From Pseudovibrio sp947494035 (lineage in GTDB: Bacteria > Pseudomonadota > Alphaproteobacteria > Rhizobiales > Stappiaceae), in contig CANLTN010000022.1 in assembly GCA_947494035.1 (NCBI GenBank), positions 6,925-70,924 of the forward strand: DNA of 64,000 bases, in the 5' to 3' direction. The position numbers and the translations under genes are program-made. This document shows positions 33,179 to 41,801 of the stretch, piece after piece. Every line of letters begins with the position of its first letter. The first letter of the stretch is position 1. The notes below the pieces were generated by a model, which saw only the letters and a list, made by a program, of their open reading frames with translations, searched no databases and was not told where the DNA came from.

Positions 33179-33952
33179 TTATTTTTCAATAGGTTTTGCT
33201 TCCAGCCATTCCCAGGCTTTATCTTCGTCCTCGGCTTTAAAAGATCTGATCTCCATATCAAGGAAGCCTTTTGGCAGTGTATGGAGCACCTTTTGCATCC
33301 AGTCAGGGGCGCCCACAATGGCATAACGTACGGCTTTTTGCATGGTTTCAAGGCGCAGGGTCAATAATCCGCTTTGCATGAAGATTGTGGGATCGACACC
33401 ACCAAAATGCTTGAGCCTGTTCAATAGACAAATTTTTTCATGGCCATCCAGAAAAGTTTTCAGGTCTTCCAAAACGGCGGGCATTTCTTGCGCGGAAATC
33501 ATTCCGTCTATTTCAAATGCAAACAGTTTGTCATTCGTGGTCTTCAGTCGACGGAACCCCGGAGTTTGTTGCTTGTTCGTTGCAGGCTTTTCGGCAACCC
33601 ACTTTTTCGCGCTCTCCAATTGGCTAGAGGTGAAAACCCTGCGATCCACTATCGGGAACATCTTATTCAAAAATCCGGCCATAGCCTGTGGCCATTCCTT
33701 GTCAGAAATAATCGCACATCGGTTGAATTGTTTAATATGACGAAAGAATTCAAGATCGACACTTAAACCTTCCACCATTGCATCTGAGGAAAGGTCCGTT
33801 ACATCGCAAAAATCCAGAAGGATGTTCATATCCGGATTATTCTTCAGCTTTTGGGAAAGAATTCCTTCAAATTCTTTAACATCACTTGCTGTCACTTTAT
33901 TGCTCATGCGCACAGCAAGTACGTGTTCCGGTGCAGAAAGTTGTTCGAACAT
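33179..33952 (-). CDS. Tandem STAS/SpoIIAA-like protein
   Basis: A 257-residue cytoplasmic protein made of two SpoIIAA-like (STAS fold) repeats. The first spans about residues 1-120 ('HVLAVRMSNKVTASDVKEFE', 'MNILLDFCDVTDLSSDAMVE', 'FNRCAIISDKEWPQAMAGF', 'ESAKKWVAEKP'). The second spans about 128-257 ('KLFAFEIDGMISAQEMPAVL', 'ICLLNRLKHFGGVDPTIFMQ', 'VRYAIVGAPDWMQKVLHTLP', 'KAWEWLEAKP'). Single-domain proteins of this family are common in marine bacteria and of unknown function; the two-domain form suggests duplication with divergence. A large palindrome lies upstream. Confidence 0.8.
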   Translation of the reverse strand: MFEQLSAPEHVLAVRMSNKVTASDVKEFEGILSQKLKNNPDMNILLDFCDVTDLSSDAMVEGLSVDLEFFRHIKQFNRCAIISDKEWPQAMAGFLNKMFPIVDRRVFTSSQLESAKKWVAEKPATNKQQTPGFRRLKTTNDKLFAFEIDGMISAQEMPAVLEDLKTFLDGHEKICLLNRLKHFGGVDPTIFMQSGLLTLRLETMQKAVRYAIVGAPDWMQKVLHTLPKGFLDMEIRSFKAEDEDKAWEWLEAKPIEK

Positions 33953-33982
33953 AACGCATTCCTATTGTTTATTTTTAAGCCC

Positions 33983-34024
33983 ATGCAATTCTACTTTAAA
34001 ATTTGAAGTAAAATATAATTGCAT
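33983..34024. promoter_or_regulatory. Nested palindrome upstream of the STAS gene
   Basis: The outer arms ATGCAATT (33983-33990) and AATTGCAT (34017-34024) enclose TACTTTAAA and TTTGAAGTA, an 8-of-9 inverted repeat around one base. It lies 31 bp before the STAS start codon and could be an operator or a leader hairpin. Confidence 0.5.
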
Positions 34025-34089
34025 GCCTGATTTTGCTTCACATACCCTGGAAAAAGTGAAATAGAAGCAGACTTTACTAGTGACATGAC

Positions 34090-34434
34090 AGTACTTTCAG
34101 ACACGATCACACCCGTAAGACTAGCGTCAATTACGTAGCGGAACAATCGACTACGGGCTGTGGCTTTACATGGTTAAACGTTAAGCGCAATTATGATCAG
34201 GCCCGATGTGACGGGGTGGATGCGTTACCACAAACGGCATCGCAATGTGCCAAAGTGATGCTGTAATGCCACTCTTCTTGGGAGAAGAAACCCACGTACG
34301 GCGGCGGATGGCGCAAGGTAGTTGTTGGGCACAGTGTCAACCATCCCGATGTCCGAATACTTAGATCTTTTCAACTGACAGATTTGGTCGAAATGGTCTC
34401 AGCTGCTGTAGTGCCGACGGTTACTTGACTCATG
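34090..34434 (+). other. Possible gene remnant, unrecognised
   Basis: Part of the 580-bp gap before the sulfotransferase. It is GC-richer than the flanks, and one plus-strand frame is open except for a TAA at about 34264. It reads NYVAEQSTTGCGFTWLNV..., stop, then CHSSWEKKPTYGGGWRKVVV... ending with TGA near 34425. No start codon, ribosome-binding site or family was recognised. It may be a decayed gene or chance. Confidence 0.2.
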
Positions 34435-34531
34435 AAAGAGGCTTCACTAGAAATTACTTAAAAGAGAGGATGAGAAATAGTAGTTCATTTATTTTGAGAT
34501 CGAGCATTTACTTGCAACTGTGAGGTTTTTA

Positions 34532-35359
34532 ATGCCAATTTCCATCAAAGGTACTAATCTTGTCTATTATCCAGTACCGAAAGTCGCTTCCACGTCAATA
34601 AGATTAACTATCGATGCTTTGAATGAAAAGCACTCTCTTCTATATAAGAAACCGCCATCTAAAAAGGACATTCGGAATATTCATTCCACCTATCCAACTA
34701 GGGCGCAACTCCATCCTTTGCGGGGGTTTCTGGCGGATTCGTTTGAAAGAGTTGCAGTAATTCGTGACCCAATCAAAAGGGTATTATCTGCTTATTCGAA
34801 TAGAGTCGTACATGACAAGGTTCTAAGCGAAAAAAGAGTTGACACTTCCCTCCTTCAAAGCATGAATCTACCTTTGAACCCTGATCTCAATACCTTTTTG
34901 CTGCGACTTCCTGAATACTGCATCGTTTCAGAAGACATTGCATTTCATGTGAGGGGGTTTCAAACATTCCTAGGCGGAGCAATTCACCAATTCGACCATA
35001 TTTTCAAGATCGAGGACATACGTGATTTTGAAGCTCTATTATCTGAACGATGCAACGAGCACGTAAGCTTTGGTAGAGAGCAAACAGAAGGGCCTAAGTA
35101 TACTGTCGATGACGTCTCCAAAGATGCTTTAGCTTTGGCGCTTAGATTTTATCGATATGACTATTATTATCTAATGGATTATTATAGTCCGCAGGACTAT
35201 GGCGGTATTCCTACTGGGAACCTATCCGATCCCTCTTCACTATTTCTATCCAACAAATCGAGAAACAAAATCGAAAAAATTCCATCACCTAGAAAAGTAC
35301 TATCGCTCTATATCAGGGGAAAGCGCGAGCATTATAAAAGGTTATTCATTAATCCCTGA
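34532..35359 (+). CDS. Sulfotransferase-family protein (Sulfotransfer_2 type)
   Basis: A 275-residue protein starting MPISIKGTNLVYYPVPKVAS. 'VYYPVPKVASTSIRL' is the 5'-phosphosulfate (PAPS) loop and 'FERVAVIRDPIKRVLSAYSN' the 3'-phosphate motif of the carbohydrate-sulfotransferase-like family, which transfers sulfate from PAPS to a sugar or other acceptor. The conserved 'RDP..R..S.Y' is intact. ATG 34532 has TGAGG upstream; a GTG at 34520 is an alternative. The gene is strikingly AT-rich compared with its neighbours and stands alone, so it was probably acquired. The acceptor is unknown. Confidence 0.75.
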   Translation: MPISIKGTNLVYYPVPKVASTSIRLTIDALNEKHSLLYKKPPSKKDIRNIHSTYPTRAQLHPLRGFLADSFERVAVIRDPIKRVLSAYSNRVVHDKVLSEKRVDTSLLQSMNLPLNPDLNTFLLRLPEYCIVSEDIAFHVRGFQTFLGGAIHQFDHIFKIEDIRDFEALLSERCNEHVSFGREQTEGPKYTVDDVSKDALALALRFYRYDYYYLMDYYSPQDYGGIPTGNLSDPSSLFLSNKSRNKIEKIPSPRKVLSLYIRGKREHYKRLFINP

Positions 35360-35521
35360 CTACCATTTGGCATTGTCATAAAGATCCGAGATTGGCTCCT
35401 TTGCCTGTAATTCTTCCGAGTCTCTGAGGTTGATAGAGCGGTGGGCGAACCCCTCCGCATATATGTGACGCACTTCCTCTTTAATGAGGTGCACAGGCGT
35501 AAAAGGTAACAATTCCGCCCC

Positions 35522-36631
35522 CTACCGCACCACAGTAATCCTCTGCGCCGCACGGGTCACAGCTGTGTACAGCCAGCGTGTCTTGTGCTCGCGGAAGGCC
35601 CAGCTTTCGTCAAACAGTACCACATCATCCCATTGAGAACCCTGGGACTTATGCACGGTTAGCGCATAGCCGTAGTCAAATTCGTCGGCGCGGCGGCGGA
35701 TGGCGTATGGCAGCTGTTCGCTACCTTCCTCAAACATTGCAGGCAGCACCTTCACCTTGACCGCTTTCTTGGCGAGGTCATCCTCTGACGTTACATCAAA
35801 GCGCAGTGTGTTGCCACGTGGCGGACGTAGGCGGGAAACCTCCCACAAACCACCATTGAGCAGGCCCTTGGTTTTGTCATTGCGCAAGCACACCAGCTTG
35901 TCACCAACCGACGGCATCTGCGTTGTGATTCCCTTGAGGTCCCGGATTCGGCCATTATAGAGCCGGCGCGTCTTGTTGGTCCCTACTAGCACCTGATCAG
36001 AGGCAAGGATACGCTCCTTGTCGATATCCCGGCGCGAAATCACGGAGCTGTCTCCATACTGGCCAAAGTCCAGCTCTTGCCCATCGCGAATATCCATGGA
36101 CATGCGCACGATCGGGTTGTCCTTCGCCTGCCGGTGAACCTCGGTCAACATAATATCCGGCTCGGCCTCGGTGAAATAACCACCACCGCGCACAGGCGGC
36201 AACTGTGCAGGATCACCCAGCACAAGAACCTTTTTCCCGAACGAAAGCAGATCGCGACCCAGCTCTTCATCCACCATGGAGCATTCATCAATGATGATCA
36301 GATCAACCTTTGCCGCAGGGCTGTCGCGGTTGATTGCAAACTGTGGGCTTTCATCCTCATCGTCATCGTCCTTCTTCGTCCCCTTCGGGCGATAGATCAA
36401 CGAGTGGATGGTCGACGCATCCTCACAGCCTTTTTGGCGCAAAACATGGGCGGCCTTACCGGTGAAAGCACCAAAGGCAACCTCACCATCAAGCCCTTCA
36501 GCCAGATGACGCGCCAGAGTGGTCTTGCCGGTACCCGCGTAGCCGAACAAGCGAAACACCTGCGGCCCGTGAGAGCGTGCCCAGCGCGCCACTTCAGTAA
36601 GTGCATCATCTTGTTGCGGAGACCAATCCAT
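35522..36631 (-). CDS. RecD-like superfamily 1B DNA helicase / AAA ATPase
   Basis: A 369-residue ATPase resembling the C-terminal helicase part of RecD/Dda. Motifs: Walker A 'FGYAGTGKTTLARHLAEG' near residues 28-45, Walker B 'LIIIDECSMVDEELGRD' near 111-127, motif III 'VLGDPAQLPPVRGGGYF', 'TEVHRQ', and the C-terminal UvrD_C_2 segment 'YALTVHKSQGSQWDDVVLFD'. It would unwind DNA 5' to 3'. It is short, lacking the RecD N-terminal domain, and no recB/recC neighbour is present. Confidence 0.85.
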   Translation of the reverse strand: MDWSPQQDDALTEVARWARSHGPQVFRLFGYAGTGKTTLARHLAEGLDGEVAFGAFTGKAAHVLRQKGCEDASTIHSLIYRPKGTKKDDDDEDESPQFAINRDSPAAKVDLIIIDECSMVDEELGRDLLSFGKKVLVLGDPAQLPPVRGGGYFTEAEPDIMLTEVHRQAKDNPIVRMSMDIRDGQELDFGQYGDSSVISRRDIDKERILASDQVLVGTNKTRRLYNGRIRDLKGITTQMPSVGDKLVCLRNDKTKGLLNGGLWEVSRLRPPRGNTLRFDVTSEDDLAKKAVKVKVLPAMFEEGSEQLPYAIRRRADEFDYGYALTVHKSQGSQWDDVVLFDESWAFREHKTRWLYTAVTRAAQRITVVR

Positions 36632-36808
36632 TCCAGACCACCTGTAATAACTTCTCAGAGGAACTTGAGTAATAAACGAAGCTGACCTGAAACGCCCCCG
36701 TTTTCTTTAAAAGGTCAACAGGACACTCCAAATTGAATTTGTAAAACTTACGTGGAGTTCAGGCACTGTCGCTAGAGTTGCACCAGCCAATCAATTTCGG
36801 AGCACCTC

Positions 36809-38185
36809 ATGCCACTGTGGAAGAAAAGTGCCAGCAAAAGTCCTGACGTTTACACCACGACCCGCGCGGTGGAAGGACTAGCCAAGGAACACATCCCAGA
36901 AACCGGAATGAGCCCGGAAGAAGCCTACAACCTTGTTCGGGATGAACTTTATCTGGATGGCAACGCCCGCCAGAACCTTGCAACATTCTGCACCACATGG
37001 GTGGAAGACGAAGTCCACACACTCATGGCCGATTGTATCGATAAAAACATGATCGATAAGGATGAATATCCGCAAACGGCAGAAATTGAAGCCCGCTGCG
37101 TGCACATGATCGCCAGCCTCTGGAACTCGCCGGAAGCAGAAGACACCATCGGCTGTTCCACCACCGGTTCATCAGAAGCTGCCATGCTGGGTGGCCTCGC
37201 CCTGAAATGGGCGTGGAGAGACCGCCAGAAGAAGGCGGGTAAACCTCACGATAAACCCAATATTGTCTGCGGCCCCGTACAGGTGTGCTGGCACAAGTTT
37301 GCCAAGTACTTCGACGTGGAACTGCGCCAGATCCCGCTCACCGAGGGCTCGCTCCACATGCGGCCCGAGCAGCTGAAAGACTACGTGGATGAAAACACCA
37401 TCTGCGTGGTCCCAACCCTTGGCGTCACGTTCACTGGTGTGTACGAGCCAGTGCAGGAAATCTGTGCGGAGCTGGACAAAATCCAAATCCAAACCAGTCT
37501 GGATATCCCCGTCCATGTGGATGCAGCATCCGGTGGCTTCGTTGCCCCCTTCCTGCACCCCGAACTGCTGTGGGATTTCCGCCTTGACCGTGTAAAATCC
37601 ATCAACGCCTCCGGCCACAAATTCGGCCTCGCACCTCTGGGGGTTGGCTGGGTAATCTGGCGCGATAAGAAAGAGCTGCCAGCTGATCTGGTGTTCAATG
37701 TTGACTATCTGGGCGGCAACATGCCCACGTTTGCCCTCAACTTCTCTCGCCCCGGCGGCCAGATCATCATCCAGTACTACAATTTCATGAGATTAGGTTA
37801 CGTTGGCTACAGGGCCATTCAGTCGGCCTGCGCAGAAAACGCGCAGTATCTGGCCAAGAAACTCTCAGAACTGCCAGAACTGGAAGTCCTTTACGACGGC
37901 AAAGGTGCCCTGCCCTGCGTGTGCTACCGTCTGAAAGAACCGAAGAAAGCCCACTACACGCTCTACGACTTGTCAGAACGTGTGCGCATGAGCGGATGGC
38001 AGATAGCCTCCTATCCGCTGCCCGCAGATATGCAGGATACCGTGGTCCAGCGCATCATGGTGCGCCACGGCGTCTCCCACGATTCGGTGGAGCAGCTCTA
38101 TCTGGATATCCGAAAGGCCCTGAACTATCTGGACAAAAACAACATCAAATGGTCAGAGGCCGGACCAAGCTTCTCTCACGGGTAA
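36809..38185 (+). CDS. gadB: Glutamate decarboxylase
   Basis: This PLP enzyme converts glutamate to GABA and consumes a proton, helping acid tolerance. The 458-residue length and N-terminal 'EAYNLVRDELYLDGNARQNL' and 'TIGCSTTGSSEAAMLGGLAL' match the family. The PLP lysine is in 'INASGHKFGLAPLGVGWVIW' at about residue 270, with 'PVHVDAASGGFVAPF' just upstream. ATG 36809 follows GGAGCACCTC. No GABA antiporter gene is adjacent, so a role outside acid resistance is possible. The stop codon sits in the loop of a large hairpin. Confidence 0.93.
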   Translation: MPLWKKSASKSPDVYTTTRAVEGLAKEHIPETGMSPEEAYNLVRDELYLDGNARQNLATFCTTWVEDEVHTLMADCIDKNMIDKDEYPQTAEIEARCVHMIASLWNSPEAEDTIGCSTTGSSEAAMLGGLALKWAWRDRQKKAGKPHDKPNIVCGPVQVCWHKFAKYFDVELRQIPLTEGSLHMRPEQLKDYVDENTICVVPTLGVTFTGVYEPVQEICAELDKIQIQTSLDIPVHVDAASGGFVAPFLHPELLWDFRLDRVKSINASGHKFGLAPLGVGWVIWRDKKELPADLVFNVDYLGGNMPTFALNFSRPGGQIIIQYYNFMRLGYVGYRAIQSACAENAQYLAKKLSELPELEVLYDGKGALPCVCYRLKEPKKAHYTLYDLSERVRMSGWQIASYPLPADMQDTVVQRIMVRHGVSHDSVEQLYLDIRKALNYLDKNNIKWSEAGPSFSHG

Positions 38186-38203
38186 AGCACACCGTGAGAG
38201 AAG
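38170..38203. terminator. 12-bp hairpin enclosing the gad stop codon
   Basis: CTTCTCTCACGG (38170-38181) pairs perfectly with CCGTGAGAGAAG (38192-38203) around a 10-base loop that contains the TAA stop of glutamate decarboxylase. It separates two convergent genes and may work as a terminator in both directions, though the T-tract is poor. Confidence 0.6.
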
Positions 38204-38214
38204 AAATTTAAGAG

Positions 38215-39174
38215 CTAGGCCAGCTGTTCAAGCAGCTGCGCCAGATACTCCGGCTCATCAAGGTGGTTGTCCACCATCAGCTCAAACTCTTTATAGGTCG
38301 TCACATACTGGACAGCGCCAATCAGTTCCCGCGTCTCGCTTTCACGAGAAGCCAGCGGATGAGGCGACCCCTTCAGCCCACCAAAGTAAGCCTCAACAAA
38401 AGCTTCCCCGAGAGACTTGTCGATCTCGCAGAGGAACGGATAGACACCAACCACATCATAGACCGGCAAATCCCAGCGGCATTCATCCCAATCCAGAAGG
38501 CCAACCAGCTCGCCAGTGCTTTTGTTGATCAGCGTGTTCCCCGGTCCAAAATCACCGTGGATCAAGTGCTTGGTCTCATTCAGACTACCAAGCTTACCCA
38601 GCACATCATCCAGAGCCCTGTCCACATCCGCCCAATAAGCAGCGCTCAGGTACTTTGGGTCAATGCTTTTGGAGGCCTCCAGCTCGGAGAGCGCAGCCAG
38701 CAGGTCTTTCCCTGATTTCAGTGTCTGCTTACTCACACCCGGACACTCGTTCTCCGCAAACCGAAACACATCCCGCTCCTCCCAAAGCTTGATGTGCACA
38801 TTTGCCAAGGCCTGACCCGCTTGCCTACAGGTCTCAACCTTATCCAGCGCAGGTGTCTCACCTTCAATCAGTTCAAAGAGAGAGTAATGCGCGCCCTCCA
38901 CTTCGGTAACGCGCTCCTGATTAACGCCATAAAGCGCCTTCGGGACCGCGTAGTCAACGATATCCTGAAGCAAATCCAGACACTTGAATTCGGAAAGGAT
39001 CTGCGCCTCGGTTTTGTTCGGGTTGTGACGACGAAGCACAACAGGCTCCTCACCTTCCAATTCTCCGAACCAGGTCTCATTGGCATGGCCTTCTCCAAAA
39101 GAGGACCACTTGGTATCTTCCGGCAAGGCAAAAGCTTCATCAAGGAGCTTGATTTCCTGCTTATTCATTTGCAT
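38215..39174 (-). CDS. Aminoglycoside phosphotransferase-like (APH/choline kinase fold) protein
   Basis: A 319-residue kinase-fold protein. The catalytic and metal motifs are 'HLIHGDFGPGNTLINKSTGE' near residues 196-215 and 'LVGLLDWDECRWDLPVYDVV' near 217-236, typical of APH-family small-molecule kinases. The substrate may be a sugar, choline-like alcohol or homoserine; antibiotic resistance is not implied. Its 5' end overlaps the P1 peptidase gene by 14 bp, so the two are co-translated. A second ATG at 39168 has a better-spaced G-rich ribosome-binding site and is a possible start. Confidence 0.8.
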   Translation of the reverse strand: MQMNKQEIKLLDEAFALPEDTKWSSFGEGHANETWFGELEGEEPVVLRRHNPNKTEAQILSEFKCLDLLQDIVDYAVPKALYGVNQERVTEVEGAHYSLFELIEGETPALDKVETCRQAGQALANVHIKLWEERDVFRFAENECPGVSKQTLKSGKDLLAALSELEASKSIDPKYLSAAYWADVDRALDDVLGKLGSLNETKHLIHGDFGPGNTLINKSTGELVGLLDWDECRWDLPVYDVVGVYPFLCEIDKSLGEAFVEAYFGGLKGSPHPLASRESETRELIGAVQYVTTYKEFELMVDNHLDEPEYLAQLLEQLA

Positions 39175-40204
39175 CCCCCATTAAATCGCCAAACTCTCCC
39201 AATGCATAACGAGTATTGCCATCGCGACCCGTCACGCGTTCCGCATTCAACATTGAATTGACAATGGCTTCTTCTGTAGCTTCCGCAGCCGCTCTGAACA
39301 CCCTGTCAATTCGCCGCTCATCCACTTGTTCCACTGAATGCGTGCGTTTTCTGCTCTTTGTGTCGACAGGGTCTGCGGTTGTGAATGCCAAAGCTATATC
39401 GCCACTTCCGTGACCAAGAAATGAACCAGTTCGTACAAGTCCTACAGATGTACGCGCGGCAACCCGCTTCAGCTGCCGTTCGCTCAGCGGCAGATCACTG
39501 CCAATAATCATGATGATCGATCCCTTATCAGGCCCGCTTTCATCACTGGAGAGCTGCTGTTCAATCTGCGGACCAACATGTTGGCCACCTAGAACCAGAT
39601 CAGGCAGGCGGCCCATGTTGGCAAGCACCAGCGCGCCCACATGATAGACGCGCTTGCCAATCTTCACCTGACGAGAGGCACTGCCGATACCGCCCTTCAG
39701 CCCATAACAGGACATACCGCGCCCGGCACCAACGGCACCTTGCTCAAACTCTTCCGACACCGCACCAATTGCCTCCTCGGCATGATGCGGCCTCACCTTT
39801 AAAGCGCTGATCTTATTCAAGAAGGCGTCATTGCATTCAAACACCACCGGATTGATGGTTGCCTTCATCAAATCAATTTCCGGCGTTTGCTCAAGCGTAT
39901 GCCGGATCAATCCTTCACTCACCGCACCAACACTCAGCGTATTGGTCAGGAGGATCGGCGTTTCCAGCTCGCCCAGTTCCTCCACCTGCACCAGCCCGAT
40001 GCTTTTGCCAAACCCGTTGAACACATGGGAGGCAGCACGGGTTCTCACCTCAAACGCATTCTCGTCGCGCGTGGTGATTGCAGTGACGCCAGTCTGGCAG
40101 TCTCCATCGGCAAGCGTCACATGCCCAACCTTGACACCCGGAACATCACAGATTGTGTTCCGCTGCCCTTTTGGCAAAGACCCGATACTGATTTCCTGAA
40201 ACAT
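39161..40204 (-). CDS. P1-family (DmpA/BapA-like) peptidase
   Basis: A 347-residue N-terminal-nucleophile-type hydrolase beginning MFQEISIGSLPKGQRNTICDVPGVKVGHVTL. Family marks are 'ICDVPGVKVGHVTLADGDCQTGVTAI' near the N-terminus and 'GAVGAGRGMSCYGLKGGIGSASRQV', where the chain self-cleaves just before the catalytic serine (usually within G[N/S]S; here the 'GIGSAS' segment). DmpA-type enzymes are D-/beta-aminopeptidases. ATG 40204 with AGAGG upstream is chosen over a start 84 bases upstream. The downstream kinase-like gene overlaps by 14 bp. Confidence 0.82.
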   Translation of the reverse strand: MFQEISIGSLPKGQRNTICDVPGVKVGHVTLADGDCQTGVTAITTRDENAFEVRTRAASHVFNGFGKSIGLVQVEELGELETPILLTNTLSVGAVSEGLIRHTLEQTPEIDLMKATINPVVFECNDAFLNKISALKVRPHHAEEAIGAVSEEFEQGAVGAGRGMSCYGLKGGIGSASRQVKIGKRVYHVGALVLANMGRLPDLVLGGQHVGPQIEQQLSSDESGPDKGSIIMIIGSDLPLSERQLKRVAARTSVGLVRTGSFLGHGSGDIALAFTTADPVDTKSRKRTHSVEQVDERRIDRVFRAAAEATEEAIVNSMLNAERVTGRDGNTRYALGEFGDLMGDANE

Positions 40205-40555
40205 TCCAACCTCTGGCACAAACTCTATTCCACACAGGGGACACCATTGTGATTTTGCAGCCAGCATGCAAACAACATCACCAGCCAATCAAGTGACATC
40301 TCCTCTTAAATCCTTAATATTTTCAATAAGGTCGATAGATATAAACGTAGGCGGATAATTTCAAATTGCCATAAAATATAGGAAGGTGCTGAGCCAACAA
40401 AATATCATTCCATTCCAAGCATCCGAATCTTCCAGCATCATAACAACAGCTCCAAGCGCTGGAAACTGACGCAGCTGCCCCAAAGTGACGCATGCCGTCT
40501 GTGGCATCGACAGGCCCTCCCAAGAGCCCCTCGTTAAGGAAGGCGACGAGCGCCC
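40205..40555. other. Intergenic region upstream of the peptidase gene
   Basis: About 350 bp with the peptidase promoter and the 3' flank of the GntR gene. The 66-codon minus frame at 40323-40523 has no support. No hairpin terminator was recognised. Confidence 0.35.
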
Positions 40556-41248
40556 CTATTTGAACTGATCACCAAAGAAGCCGATATGGTTGCGCATTTC
40601 GCGGCGCGCCGCTTCCGCGTCCCGCGACTTGATCGCATCCCGAATGGCCTTGTGCTCTTCAATGCCATGCCGGTGGGCAAACTCAGGCAAAAGCGGATAC
40701 AGCCCTTTGCTCATGTTCATCCCCACGAGGATCTGTGGCTTCATGAGGTCGTAAACAGCCGCCGCATAGTCATTCTTGGCTGCGCGGATCACTGCACAGT
40801 GGAACCGCATGTCACCGTCAACCGTGCTGACGGAATCCAGCCCGTCACGGTGGATCTGAGCAAGCGCCGCATCCAGCTCCTTCATCTCCTCATCCGTCCA
40901 GCGTTCCGCAGCAAGTGCCGCCATCTCGCCCTCAAACACCATGCGTGTTTCCTGACATTGAATAACATCGCCAATGCCAGAGATCGCAAACTTGCCCAGC
41001 GTGGGAGCAAACGGGGTTGGGGTGACGTGCTCTTTGATGACAAAGCTACCGGAGCCGCGCACAGTCTTGATGTAGCCCTCTTTTCGCAAGCGCTCCATGG
41101 CACCGCGCACAACAGGACGCGAAACACCATACCTCTCACAAAGCGCACTTTCAGTGGGAAGCTTTAACCCTTCCGGGAATTCACCGGAATCGACAGCTTC
41201 TTTCATCTTGCCGTAAACCGCATTCGAGAGGTTTGCTGGACGGGCCAC
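40556..41248 (-). CDS. GntR-family regulator, FadR subfamily (FCD domain)
   Basis: A 230-residue regulator with a winged helix-turn-helix at the N-terminus ('LPTESALCERYGVSRPVVRG' near residues 26-45, then 'MERLRKEGYIKTVRGSGSFV') and a helical FCD effector domain ('MRFHCAVIRAAKND' near 146-160, 'EHKAIRDAIKSRDAEAARRE' near 197-217). FCD domains bind small carboxylic acids with a metal. It starts with GTG at 41248 and is divergent from the small gene and 2-hydroxyacid dehydrogenase, which it probably controls. The effector is unknown. Confidence 0.88.
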   Translation of the reverse strand: MARPANLSNAVYGKMKEAVDSGEFPEGLKLPTESALCERYGVSRPVVRGAMERLRKEGYIKTVRGSGSFVIKEHVTPTPFAPTLGKFAISGIGDVIQCQETRMVFEGEMAALAAERWTDEEMKELDAALAQIHRDGLDSVSTVDGDMRFHCAVIRAAKNDYAAAVYDLMKPQILVGMNMSKGLYPLLPEFAHRHGIEEHKAIRDAIKSRDAEAARREMRNHIGFFGDQFK

Positions 41249-41559
41249 CGCTCACACTCCAATTTTTTCTTGTTTTTCTCAGCTGTTTGCAGCCATTTGG
41301 ATATTATTGACTTACAACACCCACCCTAACCTAACAAGCTTGCCACCCTAAGCCGAAACCGGTCTGAGCCCACAACATCACCAAACAAATTTCATCATTA
41401 AAATCAAATAGATAACCCAAATCCAAATAAACTCACATAAGCAAACAACCATGTCCTATTACGCAACTGCGACATTATGTAGTCTACTTATTTACAGGCC
41501 TCCCAACTAATATTTCAGGTAGAGATTCAAAGTCTCTACAAGGTATAGGGGGGAATATT
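41249..41559. other. AT-rich divergent control region
   Basis: About 310 bp between the GntR gene and the 37-codon gene. A hairpin GTAGAGA/TCTCTAC (41519-41539) lies just before the small gene's ribosome-binding region. Half-site-like GTN(3-5)AC sequences are present, but no clear GntR operator was fixed. Confidence 0.4.
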
Positions 41560-41673
41560 ATGTGCCGACTTCCTGTCAAAGCTATCCAATGTGCAGCAAC
41601 CGACTTTGGCGGTACTTTGGTCGTAACCAGCATTCTGGTAGGCATGCTTTATCTGATTTTCACTTTTACATAA
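41560..41673 (+). CDS. 37-residue small membrane protein or leader peptide
   Basis: ATG at 41560 opens a frame of 37 residues (MCRLPVKAIQCAATDFGG, then TLVVTSILVGMLYLIFTFT) ending at TAA 41671-41673. The start is preceded by a purine-rich AGGTATAGGGGGG region. The second half is one hydrophobic helix, so the product would be a single-pass membrane microprotein. A hairpin lies upstream and two hairpins lie between it and the dehydrogenase gene, so it could also be a regulatory leader frame. No family was recognised. Confidence 0.45.
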   Translation: MCRLPVKAIQCAATDFGGTLVVTSILVGMLYLIFTFT

Positions 41674-41715
41674 TGCCTGCTGGTTTACAGCGCATACGAG
41701 CAACTGCAACTGTTG

Positions 41716-41752
41716 GAGAGTAACAACTCTCTACTGGCGAATGTCTGCCAGT
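41716..41752 (+). promoter_or_regulatory. Two consecutive hairpins upstream of the 2-hydroxyacid dehydrogenase
   Basis: GAGAGT pairs with ACTCTC (41716-41731, 4-base loop) and ACTGGC pairs with GCCAGT (41733-41752, 8-base loop). They are one base apart in the leader of the next gene. No T-run follows, so they are not a standard terminator. Confidence 0.4.
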
Positions 41753-41801
41753 TGAGGCACTCTTGGCAAGTGCACTCAAGCAATCTGCAGATGACCGTTC
41801 A

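Noticed and set aside
34090..34434. A functional gene before the sulfotransferase
   Set aside because: The frame is broken by a stop and lacks a start and any recognised domain, so it is listed only as a possible remnant.
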